Positions 13,693-20,638 of a stretch of DNA of 24,519 nucleotides are shown one piece after another. Location of the stretch: positions 1 to 24,519 of IMG/VR virus record IMGVR_UViG_3300029892_000144; one strand, given 5' to 3'. The translations under genes and the position numbers were made by a program. Source of the DNA: a virus. The notes below the pieces were generated by a model, which saw only the letters and a program-made list of their open reading frames with translations, searched no databases and had not been told where the DNA came from. Within the stretch, counting starts at the first letter, position 1, and each line of letters opens with the position of its first letter.

Positions 13693-13841
13693 CCGCCGCC
13701 GCGCTCGGCCCTGATCTGCTCCTGCGCCAGCTTCACCCAGCGCAGAAAATCCCCCGCCTCCAGCGCATCGATCTCCGAGGGCTGAAAGCGAAACCACCTT
13801 GCCAGCAGGGCCGCGCCCGCCCACAGGTCGTCCTCACGCAT
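13689..13841 (-). CDS. GpE-family tail protein (E' counterpart)
   Basis: A 50-aa protein too short for routine ORF lists. The sequence starts MREDDLWAGAALLARWF, then PSEIDALEAGDFLRW and a helical KLAQEQIRAER tail, the recognisable GpE/E' family pattern of P2-like phages. In those phages the product is made mainly as a frameshifted extension of the chaperone E and helps load tube protein on the tape measure. Here it overlaps the chaperone by 8 bases and lies in the +1 (equivalently -2) frame. Both independent start at ATG 13841 and fusion are possible. Its position just before the tape measure is canonical. Confidence 0.85.
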   Translation of the reverse strand: MREDDLWAGAALLARWFRFQPSEIDALEAGDFLRWVKLAQEQIRAERGGG

Positions 13842-14076
13842 CCAGCAGGCCGCGAAAGGACTCCTGGATGCGCTTGTAGTCGGCCAGGTCGATGAGCTCC
13901 ACGTCCTCCGGCACCAGGCCGGTGAGACGGGCGATCAAGGCCAGTTCCTGGTCCTCCGGCTTGTCGGCCTGGCGCTGCGCGGCCTTCAAGTCGCCAACGG
14001 TGGCGCGGCGCAGGGTGACGCTGGCCACCTTGCTGCCGTCGGGACGGGCGATGGGATATTTGAGATCGATCTTCAT
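13834..14076 (-). CDS. Tail assembly chaperone (Mu gp41 / P2 gpE-like)
   Basis: An 80-aa protein of the short phage tail assembly chaperone class: an N-terminal strand pair KIDLKYPIARPDGSKVASVTLRRATVGDLKAAQ, then ELALIARLTGLVPEDVELIDLADYKRIQESF. The TVGDL...ARLTGL.PED....DLADY pattern is typical of Mu gp41-like proteins. It should keep the tape measure soluble until the tube polymerises around it. The start ATG 14076 overlaps the DUF2513-like gene by 4 bases. The 3' end overlaps the GpE-like frame, the usual arrangement for a programmed frameshift, though I see no classic slippery heptamer. Confidence 0.88.
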   Translation of the reverse strand: MKIDLKYPIARPDGSKVASVTLRRATVGDLKAAQRQADKPEDQELALIARLTGLVPEDVELIDLADYKRIQESFRGLLDA

Positions 14077-14432
14077 GCGAGCAGCTCCTTGATGAGGGCG
14101 GCGGCGGCGGTCTTGACCGCCTCGACGCTCATGGCCAGCCCGGCATCTCGGATGCGGGCCTTGACGCGGTTCCACAGGCTGGCCTGGCGCATGGCGTCGA
14201 GCAGCTCATGTCCGGCGAAGGTCAGGCGCGTGGCGAAACACGCCGTCGGCGCGCCCAGGGCGCGCACGCAGTGCGCCTTGATGAGACCGGCCTCGGCCAG
14301 CACCTCGATGTGATAGGACACCACCGGCCAGGCGAAACCGGGCACGTCGCCCGGCGCGAGCCGGCCGTCCTGCTCCGGCACATCCTCCAGCGCCGTCAGG
14401 ATGGCGCGCACGCACTCCCAGTCCAGGCGCAT
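14073..14432 (-). CDS. DUF2513-like winged-helix protein in the tail operon
   Basis: A 119-aa protein resembling DUF2513: MRLDWECVRAILTALEDVPE at the start, VVSYHIEVLAEAGLIKAHCV in the middle and TFAGHELLDAMRQASLWNRVKARI (about 72-95) followed by a helix with VEAVKTAAAALIKELL. The order helix, YHI...EAGLI, T.AGHE.LDA..WN.VK is what I know of DUF2513, a family with winged-helix-like character and no established function. Such genes usually lie near regulatory or cargo regions, so its insertion between tube and tail chaperone is unusual. It is translationally linked: ATG 14432 lies one base after the tube stop, and its end overlaps the chaperone ATG. Confidence 0.8.
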   Translation of the reverse strand: MRLDWECVRAILTALEDVPEQDGRLAPGDVPGFAWPVVSYHIEVLAEAGLIKAHCVRALGAPTACFATRLTFAGHELLDAMRQASLWNRVKARIRDAGLAMSVEAVKTAAAALIKELLA

Positions 14433-14433
14433 G

Positions 14434-14958
14434 TCAGCCCCCGATATTGGCGCGGTAGGTGGCGAGCATATCGACACCGCCCGCCTTGTAGATGTTGGCC
14501 GCCACATCGATCTCCAGGATGTCCTGGCCTTCGGCGGAGAGCTTCAGATACCAGGCGTCGAACTCGGTCTCGACCTCGACGTTTTCGTGCTGCTTGAAGC
14601 TGCCCGCCGGGAAGGTCTTGAAGAGCACCTGCATCACGGCCACCACGGGCTTTTCCGCGTTGCGCCCGGCGGGCGTGTTCCACTCCTCCAGCGAGCCACG
14701 CACTTGCAGCTGCACGGTCTTGAAGGGGTTGGCGGCTTTCTTGAGCACGTCGGCGTAGAGCGAGGCCCACTTGATCTTGCCTTCGAGCGCCTCGACGCCG
14801 GCAAAGGCGCGGATGGTGCCGACCATGCCCAGCGCCTTGTGCTCGGCCATCTTGACCTTGACCTGCGGCAGCTGGATTTCCTCGGCGCGGCCCAGCAGGT
14901 TGGAGCCGTCCATATAGACGTTGGCGTTGGTGATGCGGTGGATCAGTACGTTAGCCAT
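14434..14958 (-). CDS. Major tail tube protein (P2 FII-like)
   Basis: A 174-aa tube protein. It begins MANVLIHRITNANVYMDGSN and continues with EIQLPQVKVKMAEHKALGMVG, IKWASLY near 63-69, VQLQVRGSLEEWN, and a C-terminal beta region VEVETEFDAWYLKLS...LEIDVAANIYKAGG. This beta-sandwich pattern and length match the P2 FII family. Hexameric rings stack into the tube through which DNA passes. An AGGAG ribosome site overlapping the sheath stop precedes ATG. It directly follows the sheath as expected. Confidence 0.94.
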   Translation of the reverse strand: MANVLIHRITNANVYMDGSNLLGRAEEIQLPQVKVKMAEHKALGMVGTIRAFAGVEALEGKIKWASLYADVLKKAANPFKTVQLQVRGSLEEWNTPAGRNAEKPVVAVMQVLFKTFPAGSFKQHENVEVETEFDAWYLKLSAEGQDILEIDVAANIYKAGGVDMLATYRANIGG

Positions 14959-14969
14959 GATCTAGCTCC

Positions 14970-16406
14970 TCATTGCTGGCTGCCCAGACCGCGCAGCAGG
15001 TTGATGTCGATGAAGCTCTCGAACGTGATCCGCTCGGCAGGCGTGGGCGGCATGAAGGTGATGTCGAAGGTCAGATGCCCCAGCGCGATCTCGGTGGGCG
15101 GGTTCTTGGCCGGGTCGTAGGTGCAGCTGCCATCGATCAGCGCGCCGCGCGCGATCAGCGTGCGGATGAAGCCGTTGACGCTCTCCTTGATGGCGTCGAT
15201 CAGGCCGTTGTCGATGGGGAAGTCGATGAACTGGAGCATCGAGTACTCCACGCTCTCGTGCAGCACGTCGGCGGTGCGGCGCACGTTGATGAAGTTGCGC
15301 GGGTGGGTCATCGACGGCCAGGCTGCCGAGCGGTTGCCCCAGGCGCGCAGCCCCGTGCCGAAGCTGTTGAAGACGGTGACGATGCCGTTTTCGTTGAGCA
15401 GGTTGGCCTCGGACTGCGGGTCATTGATGCGCGCGGTGATCGGCCGCTCGGTGCCGGTGATGCCCATGATTTCGGTGTTCGACGGGCTCCACCAGTAGCC
15501 GTTTTCCGTGTCCTTGCGGCAGATCACGCCAGCCAGGCGCGCCGCCATGCCCTCCAGCCGCTCCGCGCCCGTGGCCTGATCGAACACCTTGAGGTGCGGG
15601 TAGCACAGGATGGCGCGCTCGGAGCTGGTGTTGAAGTTGATGCTGCCCGACGGGCCGCGCCCCTCCACCGCCTGCTGCACGGTCACGCCGATGGGCGCGT
15701 CGATGAGGGCCATCGCGCGCAGCTTGTGCGCCATGCTGATGAGCTCGGCGGAGACGCTGGCGAGCGTGCCATAGACCGGGGCGATGAGCAGCTTGGCGTT
15801 GAAGCCGAAGCGGTTGTAGGTGTCATCCAGCGCCTTGAGGCCGGTGCGGCTGCCTGCGGCGCTCACCGTGCCGATGATGTCGGAGGCGGTCACCAGCGCC
15901 GGGTTCAGGTATTGATAGTCCACCTTGAGCGCGGCGCCAGAGGCAATCGCCCCGCCAGGCTTGCGCGTGATGGTGCCGGTGGCGGCGTCGAGCGTGTAGT
16001 CGGTATCGAGCACGTAGGTGGTCGTGCCGGCGCTGTTCTTCACCACCACCGACGACACGTAGGGGTGGGCGAGCTTGGCGCTGTCGGTCACGGTGGAGAG
16101 CGTCACCGCCTCGGCGGTGACGGCGCTCTTGTGCGTGGCCGGGTCGAGCACATTGACCACGATCACGGTGCCCGCGCCCTGATCGAAGATGGCGTCCAGC
16201 GCGGCGGGGATGGTGAAGTCGCGACTCACGGCCACATCGCCGAAGGCGGCGGCGTCGCGCTCGGAGAGCACGATGGTCGGCTCATTGACCGCACCGGTCG
16301 GCGCGGTGCCGATCAGGCCGACCACGGCCGTTTTGACCTGGCGGATGGGGCGCGGGCCTTTGAGGACCTCGATGGTCTCGACGCCGTGCAAAAAATTGGC
16401 TGGCAT
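14970..16406 (-). CDS. Tail sheath protein (P2 FI-like)
   Basis: A 478-aa sheath protein that contracts to drive the tube through the envelope. The N-terminus FLHGVETIEVLKGPRPI is the family hallmark. Visible further on are VVGLIGTAPTG near 28-38, a variable surface domain about 95-175 (YVLDTDYTLDAATGTITR), and the conserved C-terminal half: RAWGNRSAAWPS, FINVRRTADVLHESVEYSMLQF, and the final LTFDITFMPPTPAERITFESFID. Sheath length exceeds P2 FI (396 aa) because of the insert. AAGGAGA precedes the start. The family resembles P2 more than Mu L, the first clear sign that the tail is P2-type. Confidence 0.96.
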   Translation of the reverse strand: MPANFLHGVETIEVLKGPRPIRQVKTAVVGLIGTAPTGAVNEPTIVLSERDAAAFGDVAVSRDFTIPAALDAIFDQGAGTVIVVNVLDPATHKSAVTAEAVTLSTVTDSAKLAHPYVSSVVVKNSAGTTTYVLDTDYTLDAATGTITRKPGGAIASGAALKVDYQYLNPALVTASDIIGTVSAAGSRTGLKALDDTYNRFGFNAKLLIAPVYGTLASVSAELISMAHKLRAMALIDAPIGVTVQQAVEGRGPSGSINFNTSSERAILCYPHLKVFDQATGAERLEGMAARLAGVICRKDTENGYWWSPSNTEIMGITGTERPITARINDPQSEANLLNENGIVTVFNSFGTGLRAWGNRSAAWPSMTHPRNFINVRRTADVLHESVEYSMLQFIDFPIDNGLIDAIKESVNGFIRTLIARGALIDGSCTYDPAKNPPTEIALGHLTFDITFMPPTPAERITFESFIDINLLRGLGSQQ

Positions 16407-16408
16407 GG

Positions 16409-16651
16409 TCAGTCTCCTTGTTCAAAGCGATCGATGCCGCGCGCGGTGATGTGCACGGCGGTGCCGCGGTAGGCGGCGCAGCCCGCCTCGATCAGATAGT
16501 CGAGCGCGAAGCGCGCCTCGGCTTCCGCTTGCCCGGCCTGGGCCGTCAGGTCGCGCGCATAGACGATGCGCCCCTCGGCGCGCGCGGCGTACAGCTCGCC
16601 CAGCATGGCGCGGCGGATGGCGCGCTGGCGCGAGACGAAATCCGGGCTCAT
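16409..16651 (-). CDS. Small winged-helix-like phage protein
   Basis: An 80-aa basic protein between the head-tail genes and sheath. Helices are evident (SRQRAIRRAMLGELYAARAEG; ARDLTAQAGQAEAEARFALDYLIEAGC) followed by a short hairpin (YRGTAVHITARGIDRF), a winged-helix-like pattern. The ATG overlaps the stop of the preceding gene (ATGA), fixing the start. Similar small genes occur in this slot in Mu-like phages but I cannot name the function. The likely role is in virion assembly or as a small DNA-binding protein; neither is proven. Confidence 0.68.
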   Translation of the reverse strand: MSPDFVSRQRAIRRAMLGELYAARAEGRIVYARDLTAQAGQAEAEARFALDYLIEAGCAAYRGTAVHITARGIDRFEQGD

Positions 16652-16851
16652 GCCGCCTCCTTGTCCTTGGCGGCGCGCGCCGGGCGAGCGGGCGCGGCCG
16701 GTTGCTCGACCAAATGCCCCAGCGCCGCCAGGGTCTGCACCCAGGCGTTGTCTTCGGGCAGCTCGACGGTCTGGCCGGGATAGAGCACCACGTCGCGCCC
16801 GTCGGGCAGGGTGGCGGCGCTCATCGGGCCGCTGTAGCGGTAGGTTTTCAT
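16648..16851 (-). CDS. Small head-tail region protein (positional Mu gp38 analogue)
   Basis: A 67-aa protein with a short beta-rich core: KTYRYSGPMSAATLPDGRDVVLYPGQTVELPEDNAWVQTL, then an Ala/Pro/Lys-rich tail (PAAPARPARAAKDKEAA) that looks disordered. The KTYRYSGP...LPDG....L.PGQ.VELPED pattern recurs in small proteins between the gp37-like and sheath genes of Mu-like phages. No function is established to my knowledge. It could be a tail-terminator-side or sheath-associated component. An AGGAGA site lies just before the ATG. Confidence 0.7.
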   Translation of the reverse strand: MKTYRYSGPMSAATLPDGRDVVLYPGQTVELPEDNAWVQTLAALGHLVEQPAAPARPARAAKDKEAA

Positions 16852-16865
16852 GGCAGGGTCTCCTG

Positions 16866-17330
16866 TTAGAAGCCGTAGTCGGCGGTCGCGCGCGCCAGAC
16901 GCGGCACGGCGGATAGCTCGCGATCCTCGATGGCCAGCGTCTCGGCCTCGAAGACGAGCTCATACGTCCAGATGCCCGCCTCCTCGCTCACGAAGCGGTC
17001 GGAGACGAGCCGCAAGCGGCCGCAGTTCGTCGCGCGCAATCCGAGCAAGGCGTCCGCCGCGGCATCCACCAGCGGCACCGCGCCGTAGGCGTCGTGCAGC
17101 GCGCGCGCCACCACATAGACGTGCACGCGCAAGACGCGCTCCTGCACCGCCAGGTCGGCATCGCGCGGCTGGCCGTAGCGGCTGCCGCCGTAGGCCACCA
17201 GCAGCGCCGCGCGCGGGTGATTGAGCCGCCAGGCTTGCGGCCGCTCCGGCGTGAGTGCCACCTCCACCTCGGGGATGGCGGCGCGCAGCCGATCGGCCAC
17301 GTCCTTGAGCACGGCGCGGGTGTCGATCAT
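16866..17330 (-). CDS. Mu gp37-like protein (DUF1834)
   Basis: A 154-aa protein in the head-tail connector region. It begins with a helix (RAVLKDVADRLRAAIPEVEVAL) followed by HPRAALLVAYGGSRYG, then VQERVLRVHVYVVARAL and GRLRLVSDRFVSEEAGIWTYELVFEAETLAIE. This alpha-beta layout is that of DUF1834/gp37-type proteins, candidates for tail terminator or head-completion proteins in Mu-like virions. The start overlaps the upstream stop by 4 bases. It follows the gp36-like gene, as in Mu. Confidence 0.82.
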   Translation of the reverse strand: MIDTRAVLKDVADRLRAAIPEVEVALTPERPQAWRLNHPRAALLVAYGGSRYGQPRDADLAVQERVLRVHVYVVARALHDAYGAVPLVDAAADALLGLRATNCGRLRLVSDRFVSEEAGIWTYELVFEAETLAIEDRELSAVPRLARATADYGF

Positions 17331-17743
17331 GCGAGCATCCCCCAGTCACGCGCGCGGCTGCCGGGCACCACCTCCAGCGTGCCCGACGGGTGGCCCGCGG
17401 CGCCGATGCGTAGCCGCCCGGCAGCGATGGCCTCCAGCATCTTGTGCGCCGCCTCCATCTCGCGCCGGATCGCCTCCGGATAGTCCATGCCCTCGGGGCG
17501 GCGGGCGTAGAGCCAGCCGCGCGCCAGCTGCACCGCAAGATGCCGGATCACCGCCGGTGGCGGCTCGGGCAGCGTCGCGCCAGCCGAAGCCAGCGCCGCA
17601 TCGATGCGTGCATCGGCGTGCGCCAGCGCAGCATCGACGATGGCGGCATCGGGGGCGGTCGCCATCGGGTCATCGCTCGCCAGCCGGGTGAGCACATCCG
17701 GCGGCATGGCCTGGGCCAGATCGGTCAGCGCGGCATAGCTCAT
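17327..17743 (-). CDS. Mu gp36-like protein (DUF1320), head-tail connector
   Basis: A 138-aa mostly helical protein matching DUF1320: MSYAALTDLAQAMPPDVLTRLASDD at the start, AIVDAALAHADARIDAALASAG (about 36-57), AVIRHLAVQLARGWLYARRP and a helix MDYPEAIRREMEAAHKMLEAI. Proteins of this family are adaptor-type head-completion proteins that sit below the portal. I chose ATG 17743 because GGAGG lies eight bases before it; the in-frame ATG at 17758 has no such site. It follows an 87-base gap, the largest break in the head part of this operon. Confidence 0.85.
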   Translation of the reverse strand: MSYAALTDLAQAMPPDVLTRLASDDPMATAPDAAIVDAALAHADARIDAALASAGATLPEPPPAVIRHLAVQLARGWLYARRPEGMDYPEAIRREMEAAHKMLEAIAAGRLRIGAAGHPSGTLEVVPGSRARDWGMLA

Positions 17744-17763
17744 CCGGCCAGCCTCCATCTAAC

Positions 17764-17781
17764 CCCGTCAAACGGGTTTTT
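17764..17781 (+). terminator. Weak + strand hairpin with T run in the 17744-17830 gap
   Basis: CCCGT-CAA-ACGGG followed by TTTTT resembles a short intrinsic terminator reading rightward, where no gene ends. It could stop antisense transcription, or be chance. Reading leftward, along the operon, the hairpin has no T run and would not terminate. I see no convincing promoter in the rest of the gap. Confidence 0.2.
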
Positions 17782-17830
17782 AGGCCCGTGGAGCGATTTT
17801 TTGGGGATGGGTGATACCGCCATAGCCACC

Positions 17831-18091
17831 TCAGCCGTTCGCGGCCTCAGCGCCGTTTTTGCGCCGGGTGCGTGCAGCAGCGGGCGGCGGCGCGGGTTTT
17901 GCGGCGGGCGCGCCCGCATCGGCTGCCACGTCCGCCTCGGCCACCAGCAGCGCCGGGTCGGCGCGCAGCGCCTCGGCCTGCGCGGGCGTGACCTCCACTT
18001 CGAGCGGCTCGCGCCCGAAGGGGCCGAGCCCCGCGCGGTAGCGCCGCGCGTCGCCGTGGGCGGGCCGGGTGCGGACGATGAGGCGGATCAC
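17831..18091 (-). CDS. HI1506-like small head-region protein
   Basis: An 86-aa protein with a compact N-terminal part (MIRLIVRTRPAHGDARRYRA, then REPLEVEVTPAQAEALRADP) and a disordered Ala/Pro/Lys tail. The pattern resembles the HI1506-related proteins found just after the major head gene in Mu-like prophages such as FluMu. It uses a GTG start with GAGGTGA a few bases upstream. The function is not known; small proteins here may decorate the capsid or join head and tail. Confidence 0.72.
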   Translation of the reverse strand: MIRLIVRTRPAHGDARRYRAGLGPFGREPLEVEVTPAQAEALRADPALLVAEADVAADAGAPAAKPAPPPAAARTRRKNGAEAANG

Positions 18092-18105
18092 GGCGTCACC
18101 TCACA

Positions 18106-19011
18106 TCAGGCCAGCCACGGCGAGACGATCACCTCGACCGCCTTGTAGTTGGGGTTGCTCGCGCCGCCCGTGGTCAGCTGCGCCTCGATCAGCGCCATGG
18201 CATCGGCGCGCAAGCTGGGCGGCACCACCAGGGTGGTGGGCTTGACGCCCAGCGGGCGGCCGCCGTCGGCCTTGATCTGCATCATCGCGGCCATCGCGGC
18301 GTTGAAGTTGCCGGCATCCAGCGCGGCCTTGCTCTTGTAGGCCAGCTGCCAGAAGCCGAAGCCCGCGTTGCAGCGGTAGCGGATGCCGTAGCGGTAGGCG
18401 TCCGACATGAACACCATCTCATCCTGCGTGCTGGTCAGAGCCTCCAGCTCCGGCGTGGTGCGTTCCTGGAAGATCAGCGGCTTCAAGGCGCGGCTGGTGT
18501 CCAGCAGATACCAGGCCGGGCCGGTGCCGGCTTGCAGGTTGGAGACGAGCGTCGCCGTGCCGGTGCCGTCCACATTCGGGTAGACCGGGTGGTCGGTGTC
18601 GAAGAAGTTCTGCCCGTCGTAGCAGGTCGTGGTCTCGCCGGCGGCCAGCAGGGCAAAGACCAGCTGGTCGGCGTGGGCCTTGGCAGCGCGGCCCATCTCA
18701 GAAAACAGCGGGGTATAGACGCCCACGTTGTCGTCTTCGATGTCGGTGCGCTTAACCGCCACCGTGCCCTCGTAGAGCTTGTTTTGGACCTGGTAGGCCT
18801 GCGCCGCCATTTCCTTGAGCACGCGGTCGCCCACCCACTCGCGCAGGGCCGGGGACTGGCCCAGCCAGGCGTAGGTGTTGCTGGCGGAAGAGGACGGCAC
18901 GCGGGTGGCGACCTTCTCCCAGTCGGTGGGGGTATTGGTGAGCGCGTCCTGGAAGGCTTTCGAGAAGCCGGTGCGCAGGCCGGACAGCAGGGCGGGGGTG
19001 ATGATGGCCAT
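18106..19011 (-). CDS. Major head protein (Mu gpT-like)
   Basis: A 301-aa capsid protein of the Mu T family. It starts MAIITPALLSGLRTGFSKAFQDAL, continues with TDWEKVATRVPSSSASNTYAWLGQSPALREWVG, then YEGTVAVKRTDIEDDNVGVYTPLFSEMGRAA (about 79-110), FFDTDHPV near 136-143, and the C-terminal LGVKPTTLVVPPSL...ALIEAQLTTGG and VEVIVSPWL. These are the characteristic blocks of the family. The ribosome site AAGGAG overlaps the stop codon of the protease gene before it, linking their translation. Length equals that of Mu T relatives (about 305). Confidence 0.96.
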   Translation of the reverse strand: MAIITPALLSGLRTGFSKAFQDALTNTPTDWEKVATRVPSSSASNTYAWLGQSPALREWVGDRVLKEMAAQAYQVQNKLYEGTVAVKRTDIEDDNVGVYTPLFSEMGRAAKAHADQLVFALLAAGETTTCYDGQNFFDTDHPVYPNVDGTGTATLVSNLQAGTGPAWYLLDTSRALKPLIFQERTTPELEALTSTQDEMVFMSDAYRYGIRYRCNAGFGFWQLAYKSKAALDAGNFNAAMAAMMQIKADGGRPLGVKPTTLVVPPSLRADAMALIEAQLTTGGASNPNYKAVEVIVSPWLA

Positions 19012-19014
19012 GGG

Positions 19015-19986
19015 TTACTCCTTATTGATGCGGCGCTTGTGGGCGATGAAGTCGGCCTCGGTCAGCCCGAGCTGGGCGCAGACGTAGCGCTCCTCCTCGG
19101 TCAGCGCCTCGGGCGTCTTGGCCGCGTGCGCGTCGGACTGGGCGCTGACGATGACCGGCGCCGCAGCAGCCCAGGCAGCAAAGCCCTCGGGGTCGCGGCT
19201 GGCGTAGCCCATGGCCCAGTCTTTGAGCGCCGGGGCGAGCTTGCCGGCGCGCATGACCTCGCTCACGGCGGCCTCGGCCTTTTGCCGGGCCACCTCGGCT
19301 TGCAGACGGGCCAGCTCATCGGCCACGGCCTTGTGCTGGCTCATCGGCACCCACTCGGCGGGATCGGGGGAGTCTGCGCGGCGGCGCAGGCTCGCCGCAT
19401 GGGCCACGAGCTGCGCGGCATCGGCGTCGGCAGGCGCGCCCAGGGCCTCGGCGATGGGCGAAAGATCGATCTGATCGGACATGGCGTCTCCTTGACGGTT
19501 GGCAACCGGAGTGAGGTCGAGATTCGGGTAGTGCACCAGCCCGGCGCCCGCCAGAGCCACCACGCGGCCCTGGACGTGGCGGAAGACCGGGGAGAGGAAG
19601 CGGTACTCGCGCGCGGCGATCAGCTCGGCGGCGCGCGACGTCCACTGCACACGAGCCCACAGCGCGCCATCGCGCACCTCGAGTTCCTTGATCCAGCCGG
19701 CGGCGGGCACCGGCCCGGCCTTGGCCTCGGCCTCCAGGCTCTGGTGCTCGTAGTCGATGGGCAGGTCGATGCCGCCCGCGGCAAAGGCCTTGAGCACCGC
19801 CTCGGCATCGAGCCGGTACGGCCCGCGCCCGTCACGCCCGGAAAAATCCCCCGCCGGAATGAGTTCGACCCACTCCGGCGGGGCGTCGGCGGCCGCTGAG
19901 GGGCTGGAGGCATGAATCGACATCAGCGCGCCGCCGGCCGACAGCGCGGCGGCGGGGTGCGCGGGTGATGTGCGTGGGGTCTGCAT
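19015..19986 (-). CDS. Prohead protease/scaffold (Mu gpI-like)
   Basis: A 323-aa protease-scaffold. The N-terminal half carries the Mu I family blocks WVELIPAGDFSGRDGRGPYRLD, GGIDLPIDYEHQSLEAE (the family's DYEHQ), GPVPAAGWIKELEVRDGALWARV, and REYRFLSPVFRH. A serine protease of the herpesvirus assemblin type is expected. The second half is helical and charged (about 190-300), like an internal scaffold; in Mu the shorter Z product starts inside I. MSDQIDLSPIAEALGAP begins at an internal ATG with GGAGA just before it, a candidate for that scaffold start. I chose ATG 19986; ATG 19923 (MSIHASS) is also possible, and TTG 20022 is less likely. Confidence 0.9.
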   Translation of the reverse strand: MQTPRTSPAHPAAALSAGGALMSIHASSPSAAADAPPEWVELIPAGDFSGRDGRGPYRLDAEAVLKAFAAGGIDLPIDYEHQSLEAEAKAGPVPAAGWIKELEVRDGALWARVQWTSRAAELIAAREYRFLSPVFRHVQGRVVALAGAGLVHYPNLDLTPVANRQGDAMSDQIDLSPIAEALGAPADADAAQLVAHAASLRRRADSPDPAEWVPMSQHKAVADELARLQAEVARQKAEAAVSEVMRAGKLAPALKDWAMGYASRDPEGFAAWAAAAPVIVSAQSDAHAAKTPEALTEEERYVCAQLGLTEADFIAHKRRINKE

Positions 19987-20025
19987 GGCCGCCAGTCTGC
20001 GCGTCTGCGCCACCAGCGCCAACGC

Positions 20026-20045
20026 TGACAGGCTTCAGACTGTCA
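20026..20045. promoter_or_regulatory. Dyad in the divergent late promoter region
   Basis: TGACAG-N8-CTGTCA, a perfect 6-bp inverted repeat spanning 20 bases, sits in the only intergenic space between the two divergent late operons. Mu late promoters are switched on by the C/Mor activators, which bind imperfect dyads near -50; this site has suitable form and place to serve both operons. No clear -10 and -35 boxes are seen on either side, as expected for activator-dependent promoters. Function is inferred only. Confidence 0.35.
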
Positions 20046-20075
20046 TCGGCGCCGGCTTTGGCGGACGATTGCGCC

Positions 20076-20558
20076 ATGCAGCGCACGCCTGCCATCCTCA
20101 TCACCGTCTCGGCGCTCACCTTGGCCGGCATCGCCGGCTGGGAGGGCTACCGCCGCACGGCCTACGACGATGGCGTGGGCGTGCAGACCGTGGGCTTTGG
20201 CTCCACCACCCACGAAGACGGCCGCCCGGTCAGGCCCGGCGACACCATGACGCCGGAGCGCGCCGTGCTGCGCCTGGCGCAGGATGCCAACCGCCTCTGG
20301 CGCGAGGCCGCCGCCTGCATCGGCGACGTGCCGCTGGCCGCCCACGAGGCGGCCGCCTTTCAGTCGCTGATCTACAACATCGGCCCGGCGGCGTTTTGCC
20401 GCAGCACGCTGGTGAAGAAACTCAAGCAGACCCCGCCGGACTACGCGGGCGCATGCAAGGAAATCCTGCGCTGGACGCGCGCCGGCGGCCGCGAGCTGCC
20501 AGGGCTGGTCAAGCGGCGCGAAGCCGAATACCGGCAGTGCATGGGAGAGGCGCCATGA
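20076..20558 (+). CDS. SAR endolysin (GH24 lysozyme)
   Basis: A 160-aa phage lysozyme of the P1/P21 type. The T4 lysozyme triad is present with native spacing: E23 (GWEGYRRTAYDD), D32 and T38 (VQTVGFGST). Residues 5-21 are a weakly hydrophobic, Ala/Gly/Thr-rich segment directly before the catalytic Glu, the signature of a signal-arrest-release anchor: the enzyme is held inactive in the membrane and freed when the potential collapses. C-terminal blocks AAFQSLIYNIGPAAFCRSTLVKKL and GGRELPGLVKRREAE are typical. Cysteines at 86, 107 and 127 could take part in disulphide switching. I chose ATG 20076 since longer in-frame starts lack family sequence. Confidence 0.93.
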   Translation: MQRTPAILITVSALTLAGIAGWEGYRRTAYDDGVGVQTVGFGSTTHEDGRPVRPGDTMTPERAVLRLAQDANRLWREAAACIGDVPLAAHEAAAFQSLIYNIGPAAFCRSTLVKKLKQTPPDYAGACKEILRWTRAGGRELPGLVKRREAEYRQCMGEAP

Positions 20559-20638
20559 TCGGACTGTGGATGCTGCTGCCCGCGCTGGCGTGGCGGCTGA
20601 CGCTCGACGCTTGGCTACAGGGGCGCTGGATATGGTGA
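20555..20638 (+). CDS. 27-residue membrane peptide in the lysis cassette
   Basis: A short ORF that overlaps the endolysin stop by 4 bases (ATGA) and the Rz start by 7. It consists of a hydrophobic N-terminal stretch (MIGLWMLLPALAWRL) then an amphipathic, Trp-rich end (DAWLQGRWIW). GGAGAGG precedes its ATG. Its overlaps on both sides suggest it is translated, perhaps to couple endolysin and Rz synthesis. It is too short for a classical holin. It could be a lysis regulator or a translational bridge without a function of its own. Confidence 0.5.
   Translation: MIGLWMLLPALAWRLTLDAWLQGRWIW

Noticed and set aside
13498-13824. - strand 108-aa frame between chaperone and tape measure
   Set aside because: It is the chaperone frame past its stop, starting at a GTG; composition is Gly/Arg-rich nonsense, and the GpE-like frame covers the same bases.
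14973-16472. 499-aa and other long + strand frames opposite sheath and capsid genes (also 18532-19899)
   Set aside because: High GC third positions leave antisense frames open. Composition is dominated by Arg, Gly, His and Val, with no recognisable motif; the - strand products are well-known families.
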